Shown in pieces: positions 22,366-34,075 of a stretch of DNA of 64,000 nt. This DNA comes from Rugalucina vietnamica (lineage: Eukaryota; Mollusca; Bivalvia; Lucinida; Lucinidae). Location of the stretch: contig OZ024874.1 in assembly GCA_964017185.1 (NCBI GenBank), forward strand, positions 56,399,356 through 56,463,355, in the 5' to 3' direction. The notes below the pieces were generated by a model that saw only the letters and a list, made by a program, of their open reading frames with translations, did not search any database and was not told the DNA's origin. The translations under genes and the position numbers were made by a program. Positions within the stretch are counted from its first letter, which is position 1. The number at the start of each line of letters is the position of its first letter.

Positions 22366-22795
22366 TCGTAATCGAAAGCAGACTCTGCAACCAAAATTGA
22401 CTTAACAATGCATGGGTGCAAATTATCGTCACGCTCGCATTTTAATAACATTCATCTACACGGTAAATGACATATACCCTGTTTAGACTTTAACAATTTT
22501 ATTTAGTTTAGTTTTATCCGCAGTATTAAACACACCGTTCATCATGATACAATAAACCGTACTTAAACCGGGGCAACCCGACCTGCCCCGTGACGACACC
22601 TCGGTGGATCGGGATAACCGTGTCAACGACGGTTTAATCTTTTACAAGACCGGTGCTACACCGCGGTAATATCGTTACTGTGAGAACGCGATCTGTTTTG
22701 TAACAAAGATACCTGGTTATCGCGGTACACAGGTTTGTATTCACTGGGACATTTGAACCGAGGTCAGAACCGAGCCATCATCATGCAAACATATC
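22366..22795. other. No gene seen
   Basis: Moderately GC-richer sequence with CCGCGGTAAT and ACCGGGGC-type words, possibly a decayed repeat. No coding signal. Confidence 0.4.
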
Positions 22796-22800
22796 CATGC

Positions 22801-23380
22801 CACGGGTGGTAAAGTTTGGAACGACCTCCAAAAAGAGGTAGTGAATTTCTGTTCCAATCGCACATCCGGGAATTCGCGAGGTTGGTCCAAAGGCTAGAAA
22901 CGGATAAACAAAGGTAGGTGTCTGTGGTTCTTATGATTTTTTCTCAGTTTCTAGCGAAAAATGGATAATTATGGCAATGCTATGTCGTGTAAAGATGACT
23001 TCTCAATGCATACGGCCCAAAACTGCGGTTGAAACCGAAATAATTTCCGCTGGGTCGTTTTTAAAAGTTCGAACACGCTGTAGCTTTTTCACAACAGTTT
23101 GTCAACGACTGACACCTTTTTGCAAAATTTGAGGTTTTCCACGATGAATACAGCCCCGGTACGCACGCCCTGGGGAAACGAGCACTCTGTATTACATATC
23201 CTGTTAAAAATGGCAACGGGGTGCATTATTTAAACAAATGATTGAGAAAATTCAAGTAGAGGTCGTTCCAATAAGTTGGAGCTTGTTCCAATTTGAATGA
23301 GATCGTTCCCAGTGCTCTCCTGTTTTATACAATGAAATTAATAACTGTGATATCAGACCAACCAAACTCAGACAAAAATG
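22801..23380 (+). repeat. Element A left inverted arm
   Basis: Reverse complement of 24557-25137. Carries internal direct echoes such as GGAACGACCTC near the outer end and GAGGTCGTTCC near 23263, so the arm also folds on itself. Confidence 0.85.
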
Positions 23381-24556
23381 GGCGGTTGACATTTATTGAA
23401 TCCGGATAAACATTGTGTCAGCAACATGGCAGGCATATCCCGGATCGGGTAAAGCTGGCAAGCCGCATATGCTGAAATTGGCGATCCAGAATTTTATACA
23501 TGTAATTCTATTGTATAATTTGCCAATGATGATTGATATGTAGCAATGTTACATAGAAAAGTATTTGTATTAAACAAGATTGTCAAATTTTGCTTATATT
23601 GACTTTTTTCTGTGTTTTAATTGTCCATTTTTGCCTTTTTTACATTCGTGTTGTGAAAAACACAGCAAAATAGTCAATAACAGCAAATTTTTGATAATTT
23701 TGTTTAATGCAAATACTTTTCTGTGTTACAATTGTTCCTTCTCATTCCTCATTGACAAAGTATATAATAGGATACAAAAAATTCATCTGCCCTGGGTCCT
23801 CAATTTCAGCTAATTTCAGCTCGCTGGCTCGCTAGCTGTGCCAGTCATACCCGACCATATCCCAGCCGGGGATCGAACACGTAGCCTCTCATAGTCCACT
23901 TGTAATGATTGAATATCGTTCCAAATTATATGAAATTGTTTGCAGTGTTTCCTTATATAGAAATGAAATTGTAGACTACACTCTTCTTTGATACTTCTTA
24001 TCTTTATTTGTTTTATTTTATTTTACTAGACATCTCAGAAAGAGATGATGCGTTATGAAAATGATTCATTCGTGTTTCTTAAACTCTACGCTTGGATCCC
24101 TTCAATTGCATTTTTGTATATTTCAGATGCTTTTTGTTGGAGTGTATGTGTAGCTTTTTCATTTTTGTTTAATACATTTAACAACAGAAAGAGCGAAACA
24201 ATTTACGACACGAAAACCCGACAAAGCAAGAATCGCATGCGCTGTCTTTGCAATAGTTTTTTGATACTTTTTTTTTTTTTCAAAATCAACCTTTCCTGAA
24301 ATACATAAAAATATGATCGTGTCACAATCCTTTTGCGTTCCAAAAGTCTTAAAAAGAGCAAGAAAACATGAAAATCGGTTTACACATAAAAGTAGGAATA
24401 AGAAACTATCTCTGCAAAGAACAATTTGTTCTCTGCAAAGAACAATTCAAGTTTAAATCACAAGCCAGAAACCGCTTACAAACGGTCATTAGCAAGCTAT
24501 CAGTCGTAGGAGAATCGCTTTCAAACCCCAAAATGTTACACTATTTCAAACGCCAT

Positions 24557-25137
24557 CATTTTTGTCTGAGTTTGGCTGGTCTTCTATCACAGATATTAAT
24601 TTCATTGTATAAAACAGGATAGCACTGGGAACGATCTCATTCAAATTGGAACAAGCTCCAACTTATTGGAACGACCTCTACTGGAATTTTCTCAATCATT
24701 TGTTTAAATAATGCACCCCGTTGCCATTTTTAACAGGATATGTAATACAGAGTGCTCGTTTCCCCAGGGCGAGCTTACCGGGGCTGTATGCTTCGTGGAA
24801 ATCCACAAATTTTGCAAGAAGGTGTCAGTTGTTGACAAACTGTTGTGAAAAAGCTACATCGTGTTCGAACTTTTAAAAACGACCCAGCGGAAATTAATTC
24901 GGTTTCAACCGCAGTTTTGGGCCGTATGCATCGAGAAGTCATCTTTACACGACATAGCATTGCCATAATTATCCATTTTTCGCTAGAAACTGAGAAAAAA
25001 ATCATAAGAACCACCGACACCTACCTTTGTTTATCCGTTTCTAGCCTTTGGACCAACCTCGCGAGTTCCCGGATGTGCGATTGGAACAGAAATTCACTAC
25101 CTCTTTTTGGAGGTCGTTCCAAACTTTACCACCCGTG
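24557..25137 (-). repeat. Element A right inverted arm
   Basis: Mirror of the left arm. The open frames of 81-108 codons that cross it on both strands are shadows: in the left arm the same frames are interrupted. Confidence 0.85.
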
Positions 25138-25189
25138 CATGCATTCCACTTTATATCCCACCGTTATTTAGTGTAAGTAGTGTTTACAG

Positions 25190-25320
25190 GGCTATAGTTT
25201 TTGCTCCAAAACAAAGCTTATGGGTACCGCATTCAGTTGGCGAGGCGGTTCTAACGTGTACCAACAATCAATATTTGAACAAAAAATTCTTCATATTGCA
25301 TGTGCAAGTTTTCGTAATGA
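25190..25320 (-). repeat. MITE-like family 1, truncated copy
   Basis: TTTTTGCTCCAAAACAAAGC, GGCGAGGCGGTTCTAACG and GCATGTGCAAGTTTTCGTAATG match one half of the family in reverse orientation. It lies 50 bp outside element A. Confidence 0.6.
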
Positions 25321-26192
25321 AAAGAGCGTGATTCAAGTAAGTTTTAACTGCACTCAATTTACTGGTGTTCTTTGTTTTTCTTTCTTTTTCGTCTCTCCTT
25401 CCTACTGAGATATGGCATATCGAACTGTGGTAAATCTGGATGCAATGCCGGCCATACTGATATCCCATTATAATTATATTGTTTTGATCATCGTCAAATG
25501 CAGAGACACAGCGGGAGCAACATTGTTTTATAATGGTTAATCTCATTCCGGTATAAGAAGAAACGTAAAACAATTAGCAATAATCTATGATCTCAGATAA
25601 CAATGATTAAATATACATAGGCTGTGCGATGATGCTCATTAGACTATTCGCGATAATTATTCTCAAAAAATGCTTCCTTCTCTTTTTGTAGTACTCCATT
25701 TTCGAACAAATGCAATATTTATTTATTTATTTATTTATCAAGTTATTTATTTATTTATTTCACAGGACTGGAAAAAAGAATATGACTTCACGCCGTTTCG
25801 AACCCAGGGTTTTTGTTTAATTTCATCTCTCTTATAGCTGGCTCATTGCTTCATTCGGTATTTGGGAACCATCATTAATGACACAAAGTTTTGACTCACT
25901 TTAAAGGATTTAAAAGGCACTTATTTGTTTTAAATACCAGTATGCAATATCAATGAATCAAATTATACTTCACTGAATCATGGAATGTGTATGTAATGTA
26001 CAAGTATAGTAGGGCCTGCAAATAGTGCTTGCATTTTAGAACGCATGAAGGCTACATGGTAGAATAGCAGTAAACGTTTTTACTGTACCCTCTCAATATA
26101 CTCGTAATGTAATTATATAAATTAATAAATGCATATATAATAATCTAAAGCAAATTGAATCGCATTTTATACCTTGACGTTAATTTATAATT
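25321..26192. other. No gene seen; (TTTA)n at 25716-25760
   Basis: Unassigned sequence. A B-box-like GGGTTCGAAACGG on the minus strand near 25795 hints at a decayed tRNA-derived repeat, but there is no matching A box at the right distance. Confidence 0.4.
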
Positions 26193-26427
26193 CAGCCGCC
26201 GCATGAGAAAACAACCGATTTGCATATGCGAAAACAAAGACGCAGATCAGCTGTGCAGTAACTGCACAGCTGATCAGCTTCTTTGTTTTCGCCATACGTG
26301 TAGTACTATTCCTCTTCTACTTATATCTAAAGTTTCAAGCTTCTAGCTTTATGCTGTCACTGTACAGCTTGGTTTGTGCCTGACCTGGTCGAAAACCCAT
26401 ATTGTTGATTTTCTCATGCACAGGCTC
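26193..26427 (+). repeat. MITE-like family 2 copy, complete
   Basis: Starts CAGCC(N)4CATGAGAAAACAACCGATT and ends ATTGTTGATTTTCTCATGCA CAGGCTC. The hairpin GATCAGCTGTGCAG / CTGCACAGCTGATC is perfect around AGTAA; its stem letters differ from the copy at 19413 but pairing is kept. Confidence 0.7.
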
Positions 26428-28032
26428 ATATACAGTGTACGCAAATGTTCTTTCCATCTTAATTGATAGTTTTGTACGCTTGTACACATGTATGAAGTCA
26501 GTCCGAATCTATTGCATGTTTCACATGTTTAGTGTTGCGTAAATACAATGTACGAACTTGGTTTTGCGTCTTTGTTAACCTTTTGCAGTACATTTTTTTA
26601 TAATTCAGTCACAAGATATAAGATTTGTTTCCCTTTGTTTGAAATAATTATCTTAAATGTCACTTCCTCGGGTGATTATTTTGATCTATCAAATCACTTG
26701 CATAGGTGATTTAAGTAAATAAGAAAAAGGGACAGTGCTGTCTGTTCATTTTGCCAGGCACAAATGCCAACATGTTAAGGGAGATGACGAGCATTGTCAG
26801 CAAAGATGAAACCAAAAAACATAGAAGCCATGTCGAGTTTTGTGGTTTTTATTTCATTGAGAAAGTGTTACTTGAAACAGTGATCGGCCAAACCGAGCAA
26901 TGGCCGATCACGATGGGGAGTGATTTTTTGGGGTTACCCTTCAACTTTTAACCCACTGCGCGCAGTACTTATTTGAATGCGCGCACCACACTTTCTTTTC
27001 ACTATTCAACGAACAAGACTCCAAACTTATCAGAAAAAATAGGCGCTGTCTTCACAAAAAATAGGAAATCCTTCAAAACTGAACTTGAAAATCACGAAAA
27101 TTTCACATAAAATTCACAGTTTTTCTCGATTTTCTCTGCGATGCTTACACTTTGGCTGCCTCTGACCATGTGACTGAATGGCGCGTCTTTGCATTGACCC
27201 CTCGCATAGCTTAGAATTAGGAAAACAGCTCGAAATTCAAAATAAAACAAAAAAAAAGTAGGCATTTATTCATGCTATTGCAGTCTTCTCTTGGAGCCAA
27301 AAAATCACCCGATAACGTGATTTTAAGATCACTTGTTTAAGTAAGTGCTCTGACTAACAGCATATTGCTACAATGCATTTCGTATTTTGGCTTGTTATCG
27401 GTAAAATGTACGCATTGTTTGCGATAGAATATCAAGTCTGAACTGTCTATCATTGCATCACAAAAATGCGATTAGAATATACATGTAAGCATAACTTTGC
27501 CGGACTTTGTCTAAAGAACAAGATTTTGCGTACATGAAATTATTTCTGATGCAGGAATGTGGTTAAGTCAAACCATCATGCGAATATTTCTTTTTGATTT
27601 GTTAACAGAGTTGGAACATGGCATCATAATGCTGGATAGGAATTCAATACATGTCCCGACATGGGCATCACTGTTGACTTGGGCGTTAAGCAATAAATAA
27701 AGCAAACAATACATGTGTATTCTTTGATTGTTGCAATAATTATAGTGAAACACTGCACTATTTGGTCAAGGCAATTAATACATGTAGCAACTTGTTAGTT
27801 AAAATGGAAAGGGGATAGGAGTTTTTGTTGTCGTACTGCTTTTTTAATATCATAATTCTAAGTCATGCTGTCGTTCGTTCTGTTAATATATGAATACTTA
27901 GTTTTGGGGTTCCCACATAATCATACACAAACAATGATATCTCGAATTTAAACTTCGGATTTGTAAGCACTGGAGTAATAGAATTACACATGTATCCCTT
28001 ATGTTGCTAAACCCGTGTGCCCTTATACGTGT
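26428..28032. other. No gene seen
   Basis: Unassigned. A 66-codon frame at 26751-26951 and a 61-codon frame at 27568-27753 have no recognisable motif. GATCGGCCA/TGGCCGATC near 26882-26912 is a small inverted repeat. Confidence 0.45.
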
Positions 28033-28203
28033 AGGCAACCGCGAAGCTGATCAGCGCCTTTGTTTTCGCTACAGGTATAGTACACTTCCTCTACTTTCTA
28101 AATCTAAAATTTCCAGTCTCTGGTCATCTTCTGTGACTGTACAGCCTGATTTGTGTCGGACCTGTTCGGAAACCACATTGTTGGTTTTCCCACGAGGCGG
28201 CTC
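28033..28203 (+). repeat. MITE-like family 2 copy, 5'-truncated
   Basis: Starts inside the hairpin (GGCAACCGCGAAGCTGATCAG) and runs to the inverted end CCACATTGTTGGTTTTCCCA CGAGGCGGCTC. Confidence 0.65.
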
Positions 28204-29165
28204 ATTTATTGAAAGAAAGTAACATAAGAAATCCAAGTCATTTCGATTTCGCAAACTCTTCAATGCTATTGTGTTGGAAGTTCTATATGTTCATTGGGCG
28301 AAAGCGTTTGCGAAAAACTAAATAACCATGATTCTAAATGATACTTTCATTCAATATATGATCAATTTCTGCATTGACTGCACCTATCTATCAGTCAATA
28401 GAGTAAACGCTATAGGAGACAACTAGAATTTGGCATCTCAACTCGTATAGAATTGCATTGTGCGTCACCAATTCCATACCTGTGTTATTGTTGACTATGC
28501 ATCGGTTCGGCGGAACGTAGGTCGCATCACGACATAATCTGCCTTCAAGACATCCGACGAGGCGTTTAGTTTAAAAGACTTGATTATATACATGCTTAGT
28601 ATGAATGTTGCACTATGTGTGCAGCTAAAACAAAGGAGGTTTGTGTGTTCAGGTGTTAGGGAGCGACCTTTTGATTTTTATTGGGGTTGGTGGATTATGC
28701 TTTCGGGCCTGGATTTAATTTTCACTCGACGCGCGATTATGTCTTTTTATTTACATATAAAACAGTGCTTACATTCAACAGATTTTACCTGTCCTAGATA
28801 TTTGGTCAGGCCAAATTGGTCCTGGGTTGTTTTTTCAACATATATTCCAGCCCCCCCCCCCCCTCCTATAAATCAAATTGTCGCTCTCTTAGTGCACAGC
28901 GGATGGAGCGTTTACTTTGGCAAAACAGGATTTTCTCATGATGCAGTTTTATAGTGTCTTGCAGCAATTTGAGGAATATTGTAATTGTTTGTGTCTTTGA
29001 CTTTCAGTTAATAAAAGAAAATATACATGTATAATATACCACGTGTCAGGTTATGATTTCTACCGTGCTCGAATTGCAATAGAACCAAGACATTCTACAG
29101 TGAATACTCCTTCATGAACTTAAAAAGCAAATGCGCTGAATAGAATTAGACCATTTTTTATGATT
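28204..29165. other. No gene seen; C-run at 28851-28862
   Basis: The 124-codon frame at 28580-28954 has no domain signature and crosses a C homopolymer, so it is probably chance. Confidence 0.45.
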
Positions 29166-29167
29166 AA

Positions 29168-29295
29168 GTTAACGTCCATTTCAAGATTATTTCAGCCCAT
29201 ATGAGTCGGGCCAATCAGTAAGTGGGGCGAAAACGGGACCCCCCCCCCCCCTTGAGAAAAATCACCTGGTACACCCGCAAGCAGATCTTAGCTTG
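29168..29295 (+). repeat. Family 3 short dispersed repeat
   Basis: TTAACGTCCATTTCAAGATT, CATATGAGTCGGGCCAATCAG, a C-run, and CACCTGGTACACCCGCAAGC. Same layout as 41985-42105. Confidence 0.65.
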
Positions 29296-30571
29296 TCTCA
29301 CGTGATCATACATGCTACTTGCTTATTTAATCACTTACAAATGTTTAATGACGTCTACATCACATGCATCATTTCGAATTGTATTGTTGTTATGTACCTG
29401 AAAGCTGTATTAGTCTCGAAGTTCTAGTACTAGTATTACGTGTATTAAGTCTGTACTATATCATGCGAAATGGTCTCGTATAAACGTATCGACCAGTCCG
29501 TATTATACTATCATAAGCTTTATTGTCTAATTTATTCATTGCTTTTTACGAGGGAATGACAGTACATTTATACATGTACGCATTGCGTTCATTGGCTGGA
29601 TTCAGTGATGATCGTAATAAATGATTCTATGGTTTAACATTACAGTCAACAATTCTTTGTCAGCCATTTCGTGACAGAGCCGCCGCCTCCTGGGTATTAA
29701 CCTGGGTCTACCCTAAGTACATGACTTGGAAAAGAAAACTCCATTTATACAATAAGTGCATTTACACTATGGAAAAAAGACAACTTTCTTTCTCCACGAC
29801 CGATGTTTTTAATCCTACACAGTTTACCAACAAACTCGGAAACATAATTTAGCATACAATACCTCCTACAAATGAAATTAAGTACCATAGCATCTTAAGC
29901 GCCGCGTCAAGATATACGCTTTGCAATCTGTTCCTTCAGTATATACGGAATTATAACGCTTAAGCATTATTTGCCATTTTGATGTATTCTTTGTCTCTGT
30001 GCCATTTTTAGCTTTGGCACGACTCAAAATACATTTGACAACTAGCCGATGGTGCTTTCTGGCAAACTTATCACAAAAAATGACGCTCTGTACCTCAGTG
30101 AATAGGCGTTGTAGTCCGAGTGAAAACGCATCTTTCCCGCCATTTTGCCCATTCGGTCGAGGGTAAACTAGCAGGTCAATATCGCTTTGACTTAATCATT
30201 ATTAGAAAGTCATAATTAGCCAGAAACATTACGGATTTCTTACATTGAGTTCAAGAAATACTCAAGATCAGAATGTAAATGCAAAGCTATTATGAAAATT
30301 GTGACTTTGTTTTTGTATTTTTCACTTTTACATCAGGAATAGCCAACTACGGCGTAATAATACCGCCTGTATTATTACGACATGCGCCGATGACGAATAT
30401 TCCATGCAAACATTTTGCAGAAAACTCTTAATTCATTGCGTTCTACTCAACCGCGTTTAGATAGAGAGCAAACACGCACTATCTCGTATTAGCACAGCTT
30501 ACAATACTGCACATACGATTGTGTTGTCCAGTAATAATCATATAAACTAGAAATGCGTGTTTGTAAAACAC
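29296..30571. other. No gene seen
   Basis: Unassigned AT-rich sequence without long open frames or recognisable repeats. Confidence 0.5.
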
Positions 30572-30573
30572 TA

Positions 30574-31406
30574 TGCCCCCAACTGTATGCTTGCCCCTAA
30601 ACCGGCAGCTTGTATGATTCATTTCATTCGAATGAAGTGAAATTTAATTCCATGAGGAAGCTGTTCGGATGCCTCTGTTTTAACCTCGTTACAGAACTTT
30701 TACATACAAATTAGAAATGGAGTGAAAATTTCAAAATTGAGTAATTTTGTCAAAGTTTGAAAGTCCTCAAAAATTAATCAGGTGATCATCTTCTCAGCCC
30801 CAACCAGTATACCAAATATGAAGGCTCTAGCTTTAATACTTTTTGAGATATCTTGCACACAAGATTTTCAAATTTTGTTTTGAAAGGGGCATAACTCCAA
30901 ACAGGGGCATAACTCGGACATGAAAAAAAATATGGGTCAACTATTTTTTCATGAGAAATCTGTATATGAAATTTCAAAACCCTAACATTCACCTTTCAAA
31001 AATTTCAAATTTCACCGAAAAGTGAAAAAATCAATCAAAATTTCAAAATTCCGTATTTTTGTCAAAATTTGACGGAAAGTTCTCAAAACTTAATCAGGTC
31101 ATCTACTCCTCAGCCCCAATCAGTATACCAAATATGAAGGCTCTAGCTCAAATACTTTTTGAGATATCTTGCACACAAGATTTTCATATTTTGTTTTCAA
31201 AGGGACATAACTCAGAAAAGGGGCATAACTCGGACATGAAAAAAAAATACGGGTCAACTATTTTTTCATGAGGAATACACACATGAAATTTCAAAACCCT
31301 ACCATTCACCGTTCAAAAGTTAACGGACGCACACACACACAGACAGACAGACAGACAGACAAGCCAAAAGCAATATGCCCTTCCAACTTTTTCAAAGTTG
31401 GGGGCA
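30574..31406. mobile_element. Element D: TA-flanked short element with TGCCCCCAACT ends
   Basis: TGCCCCCAACT at the left end and AGTTGGGGGCA at the right are perfect 11-bp inverted ends. TA lies directly outside both (30572-30573 and 31407-31408), as in Tc1/mariner-type insertions. The inside is mostly two direct copies of a ~360-bp unit (from about 30715 and 31045), sharing GGGGCATAACTCGGACATGA and CTTGCACACAAGATTTTCA. A (CAGA)n run follows at 31341-31361. The last 45 bp also form a local hairpin, CCAACTTTTTCAAAGTTGG. No coding sequence: the short frames inside are not conserved between the two units. Confidence 0.65.
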
Positions 31407-31549
31407 TAAAAAAAGTCCGACATAGTTCAAATCTCAACTCAAAAACGTACGTATATAGTAAGTAAAAATAATAATTTCTATGTACGTTCTTTTAAAATGG
31501 GTTTACTCTTCCCTGGTCTACCTCCTTTCATTTATCATGCTGTGCCTTA

Positions 31550-31765
31550 ATTAGCAATCCACGGTGGCTTGCTAATGATATCAGAACAATCGCGGTGGGG
31601 TTACGGTTATTTGATTAGCGAGTCCACGGTGTTGCGTGTAAACAAGGTCCACCGTGTTTCCACTGCGACGACCACGGTGGAAATATTACAAGGTCCCGCG
31701 TGGACACTGATAAGAGGCCCGCGGTGGCGAGTGGAGAAAAAAAATCCACCTGGCTTGTACTGTAT
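31550..31765 (-). repeat. Family 7 repeat, reverse orientation
   Basis: Ends CCACCTGGCTTGTACTGTATA, the reverse complement of the start of 19760-20035. Rich in CCACGGTGG, CCGCGGTGG and CCACCGTG. Confidence 0.5.
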
Positions 31766-31879
31766 ATAAGCTATTTTGGTATTTATGAGCAGTTTAAATT
31801 TTATTCTCAGCTGTGTTGAGCACGAAAAAAGTTGTGTAACTTCGGTACCTGGTCGGATACCAAATTGTTAGTTTTGTCT

Positions 31880-32214
31880 CGCGACGACTCAGTCTTTTCA
31901 GACCTAATGTTTCTTATTTCTTGTTCATAAATGTGTATCGTAATGAGGGCACTACAGAATCGAAAGGAGTACGTGGTCTTTTTGTGAATGCACCCTAGAC
32001 GTCCAGAACCTGTTTCTGGTTACCCATCGTAAAGCGAAGAAAGTCTTACTCGGCCGTTGCACAAAAAAAAATAAAAAATAAAAAAAAAAATAAAAAATAA
32101 ATAAATAAATAAATAAATAAAAGAAAACAATTTTTCAGACCTTTTGCTGTCGACGCATGGTCTCTCAGTTTGCCTCACACATATTAAGGTTTCTCGTTGA
32201 CTGCCTTATAGTTA
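31880..32214. other. No gene seen; A-rich/(AAAT)n run at 32068-32122
   Basis: Unassigned sequence ending in an A-rich simple repeat. Confidence 0.45.
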
Positions 32215-33470
32215 AGCATAGGTTACATTTGCCCCGATCATCATACGATTTTTTCGGTCTGCGATTTTCATACGATTTTGTAGACATCGTAGGTGATCGT
32301 GGGCTGCGACGGATGTGTTTACAATTCATACGGTCATCGTACGATTTCTTGATCTGCCTTTTGTTGACGCTGATACAAAAACGCAAGGCGATCGTACGAT
32401 AGTCGTAGGTCTCCGAAGATTCGAAGTGGATATCGTACGAGGCCCGTGCGATGTCCGTATGGAGTCCCTATACGTTCTGATACAGAACGCAAAGCGATCG
32501 TAAGGTAGTCGTAGGGTCTCCGCAGCCTTTAAGTGGATATCGTACGGAGTCCCTTGGAATTCTGACTGATGCCTTTGTTACATTTGGTCTACGATTAGCT
32601 GGTGATGATCGTACGATGCCAATTTTTGCATTTTCGTGCGGTCTCCGCCTAGTAGGTTTCACTTGCCCCAATCATTGTACGATTTTCGGTTTGCGATTTT
32701 CCCTACGATATTTTTGACATTGTAGGTGATAATGGCCTACGACGTAGGTTTATAAAATAATGCGGGCATCATACGATTTCTTGTTCTGGCTTTCTTCGAT
32801 GTTCCGAGTAAGAACCGTACGGAGATCGTAGGGAAATCGTAGGGTCTCCGCACACTTGCGGTCTCCCTACGATAGCCGTGCGATGTTAGGTGTCCGCCCG
32901 TCTTTCGTGCACGACCATACGTGAACAACCTCACAGTGCATCATGGCTCCCCCGAAAGAAAAGACAAGCGCTCCTATTGAAACCTAATGGTGAAATGCAA
33001 CCATATCCCATCAAAAATAGACAGCAATCACATGGCGGCCGCACGATGAACGCGCGGACGCCGTGGTATGTCCGTATAATGACCGCACGATATCCGCACG
33101 ATTTTAATAACCTTGCGATATAGCCGTACGGATGCCGTACGATCACCCTCAAGGTCTGTGATTATGTTACGATTTTAGTCCTAAAATGATCATAAAGCCG
33201 TGCGGTGACCGCATGATCATCACAGAATTTCCTTGCGGCACCAGCACGATGCTACCTACGACATGTCTACGGGCTACGGTCTTACGATTTTTTAAAAAAA
33301 AAATGTAAAAGTGCAGACTACTACAAAATCGTAGAGGCTACGGAGATCGTAGCAAGCCGTAGGAAGCCGTAGAATCGTTGGGACTTCGTAGGGTCACCCT
33401 GCGGAGAACGCGCGAAAATGAAAAAAAAAAAAAAAAAAAAAATGGCATCGTACGATCATCGGAAGCTAAT
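32215..33470. repeat. CGTACGAT-saturated repeat block
   Basis: ATCGTACGAT, TCGTAGGGTCTCCGCA, CCGTACGGA and close variants recur throughout on both strands. Two degenerate direct units start TAGGTTACATTTGCCCCGATCA (about 32219) and TAGGTTTCACTTGCCCCAATCA (about 32653), giving a period of about 435 bp. The right part (33030-33420) repeats CCGCACGAT and CCGTACG words more irregularly. Six overlapping small frames on both strands are explained by the motif and are not genes. CpG is abundant, unlike the rest of the window apart from 8390-9018. Confidence 0.6.
33418..33442 (+). repeat. Poly-A run
   Basis: More than 20 consecutive A with one interruption, at the right end of the CGTACGAT block. Confidence 0.85.
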
Positions 33471-33897
33471 CGTTCGCCAATTGTAACATAGGCTTTAGTA
33501 CTCAAGCGATTATTTAAGGCAATCTCATTCATTTTATGCTACTTTGTTCCTCGTATGACACAGCTTTATTGACCGTCTGACGCGGCTCATTAGCATTTTC
33601 GAAGACAGCATTTACATCGGATACACATGAAATATCCCCTTGTTAAATTTAGTCAGCGTAGGTGTCCATATCGGAGTTCACGCCTAAATGAAAATGTCTA
33701 TTATGCTCATGAGAACCAAACTGAACCGCATTGTGAGAGTATCATCTTTCAAGTAACACAAGCAAGATTGTTTAGCCATGATAAATTGCTAGTGAATTGA
33801 ACTTTCAGAATTTTGAGCTGAACACATTTTATTCTAAAGCGTGAAAACATGCCGATTATCTTTGAGCTCTTTTGCCTTTTTACACATTTTTAAAAGT

Positions 33898-34075
33898 AAG
33901 TTGAAGAGGCTTTTAAAAGTAGCCGAAACCGCGGTATCGCCCGTTCCTTTTCGTCTTATTATGCTCACTGCTCTTAAAGGATTTCAGTTTTGTTTTATTC
34001 GCTATAACTGCAGTTGGTGTTGTATCGTGTGGCGGCCCTTAAAAGTCTCCCGTACATCATTCATAGTGCAGATAA
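33898..34075 (+). repeat. Repeat R, left part (split by LINE3)
   Basis: AGCCGAAACCGCGGTAT, TGCTCACTGCTCTTAAAGGA, GTGTGGCGGCCCT and TAGTGCAGATAATATTTTCC match 63040-63206 in order. At the 63-kb locus the sequence continues directly into the part found here at 37771-38070. Confidence 0.7.

Larger units (their letters stand above)
22801..25137. mobile_element. Element A: foldback-type DNA element with ~580-bp inverted arms
   Basis: The left arm (22801-23380) and right arm (24557-25137) are reverse complements over their full length with scattered differences. The outermost bases read CACGGGTGGTAAAGTTTGG on each strand. The 5-mer CATGC flanks both ends exactly (22796-22800 and 25138-25142), a clean target-site duplication. 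The 1.18-kb spacer has only short AT-rich frames, so no transposase is encoded and the element must be non-autonomous. Arm length relative to total length is like foldback elements. The superfamily is unknown: a 5-bp duplication and CAC ends are compatible with Transib/RAG-like or hAT5-like transposases, but neither is shown. Confidence 0.85.

Noticed and set aside
23815-23895. tRNA-like GTTCGATCCCCGGC on the minus strand.
   Set aside because: B-box-like word alone, no A box at a suitable distance.
24775-25171. Overlapping 81- and 108-codon frames on both strands in the right arm of element A.
   Set aside because: Not preserved in the left arm and without motifs; they are shadows of a palindromic arm.
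26880-26915. GATCGGCCA...TGGCCGATC as an operator-like site.
   Set aside because: A short inverted repeat with no gene context.
28580-28954. 124-codon frame as a possible small gene.
   Set aside because: Crosses a C homopolymer, no domain, no splice or promoter context.
32157-33152. Cluster of 60-81-codon frames on both strands in the CGTACGAT block.
   Set aside because: They arise because the repeated words avoid stop codons on both strands; no domain.
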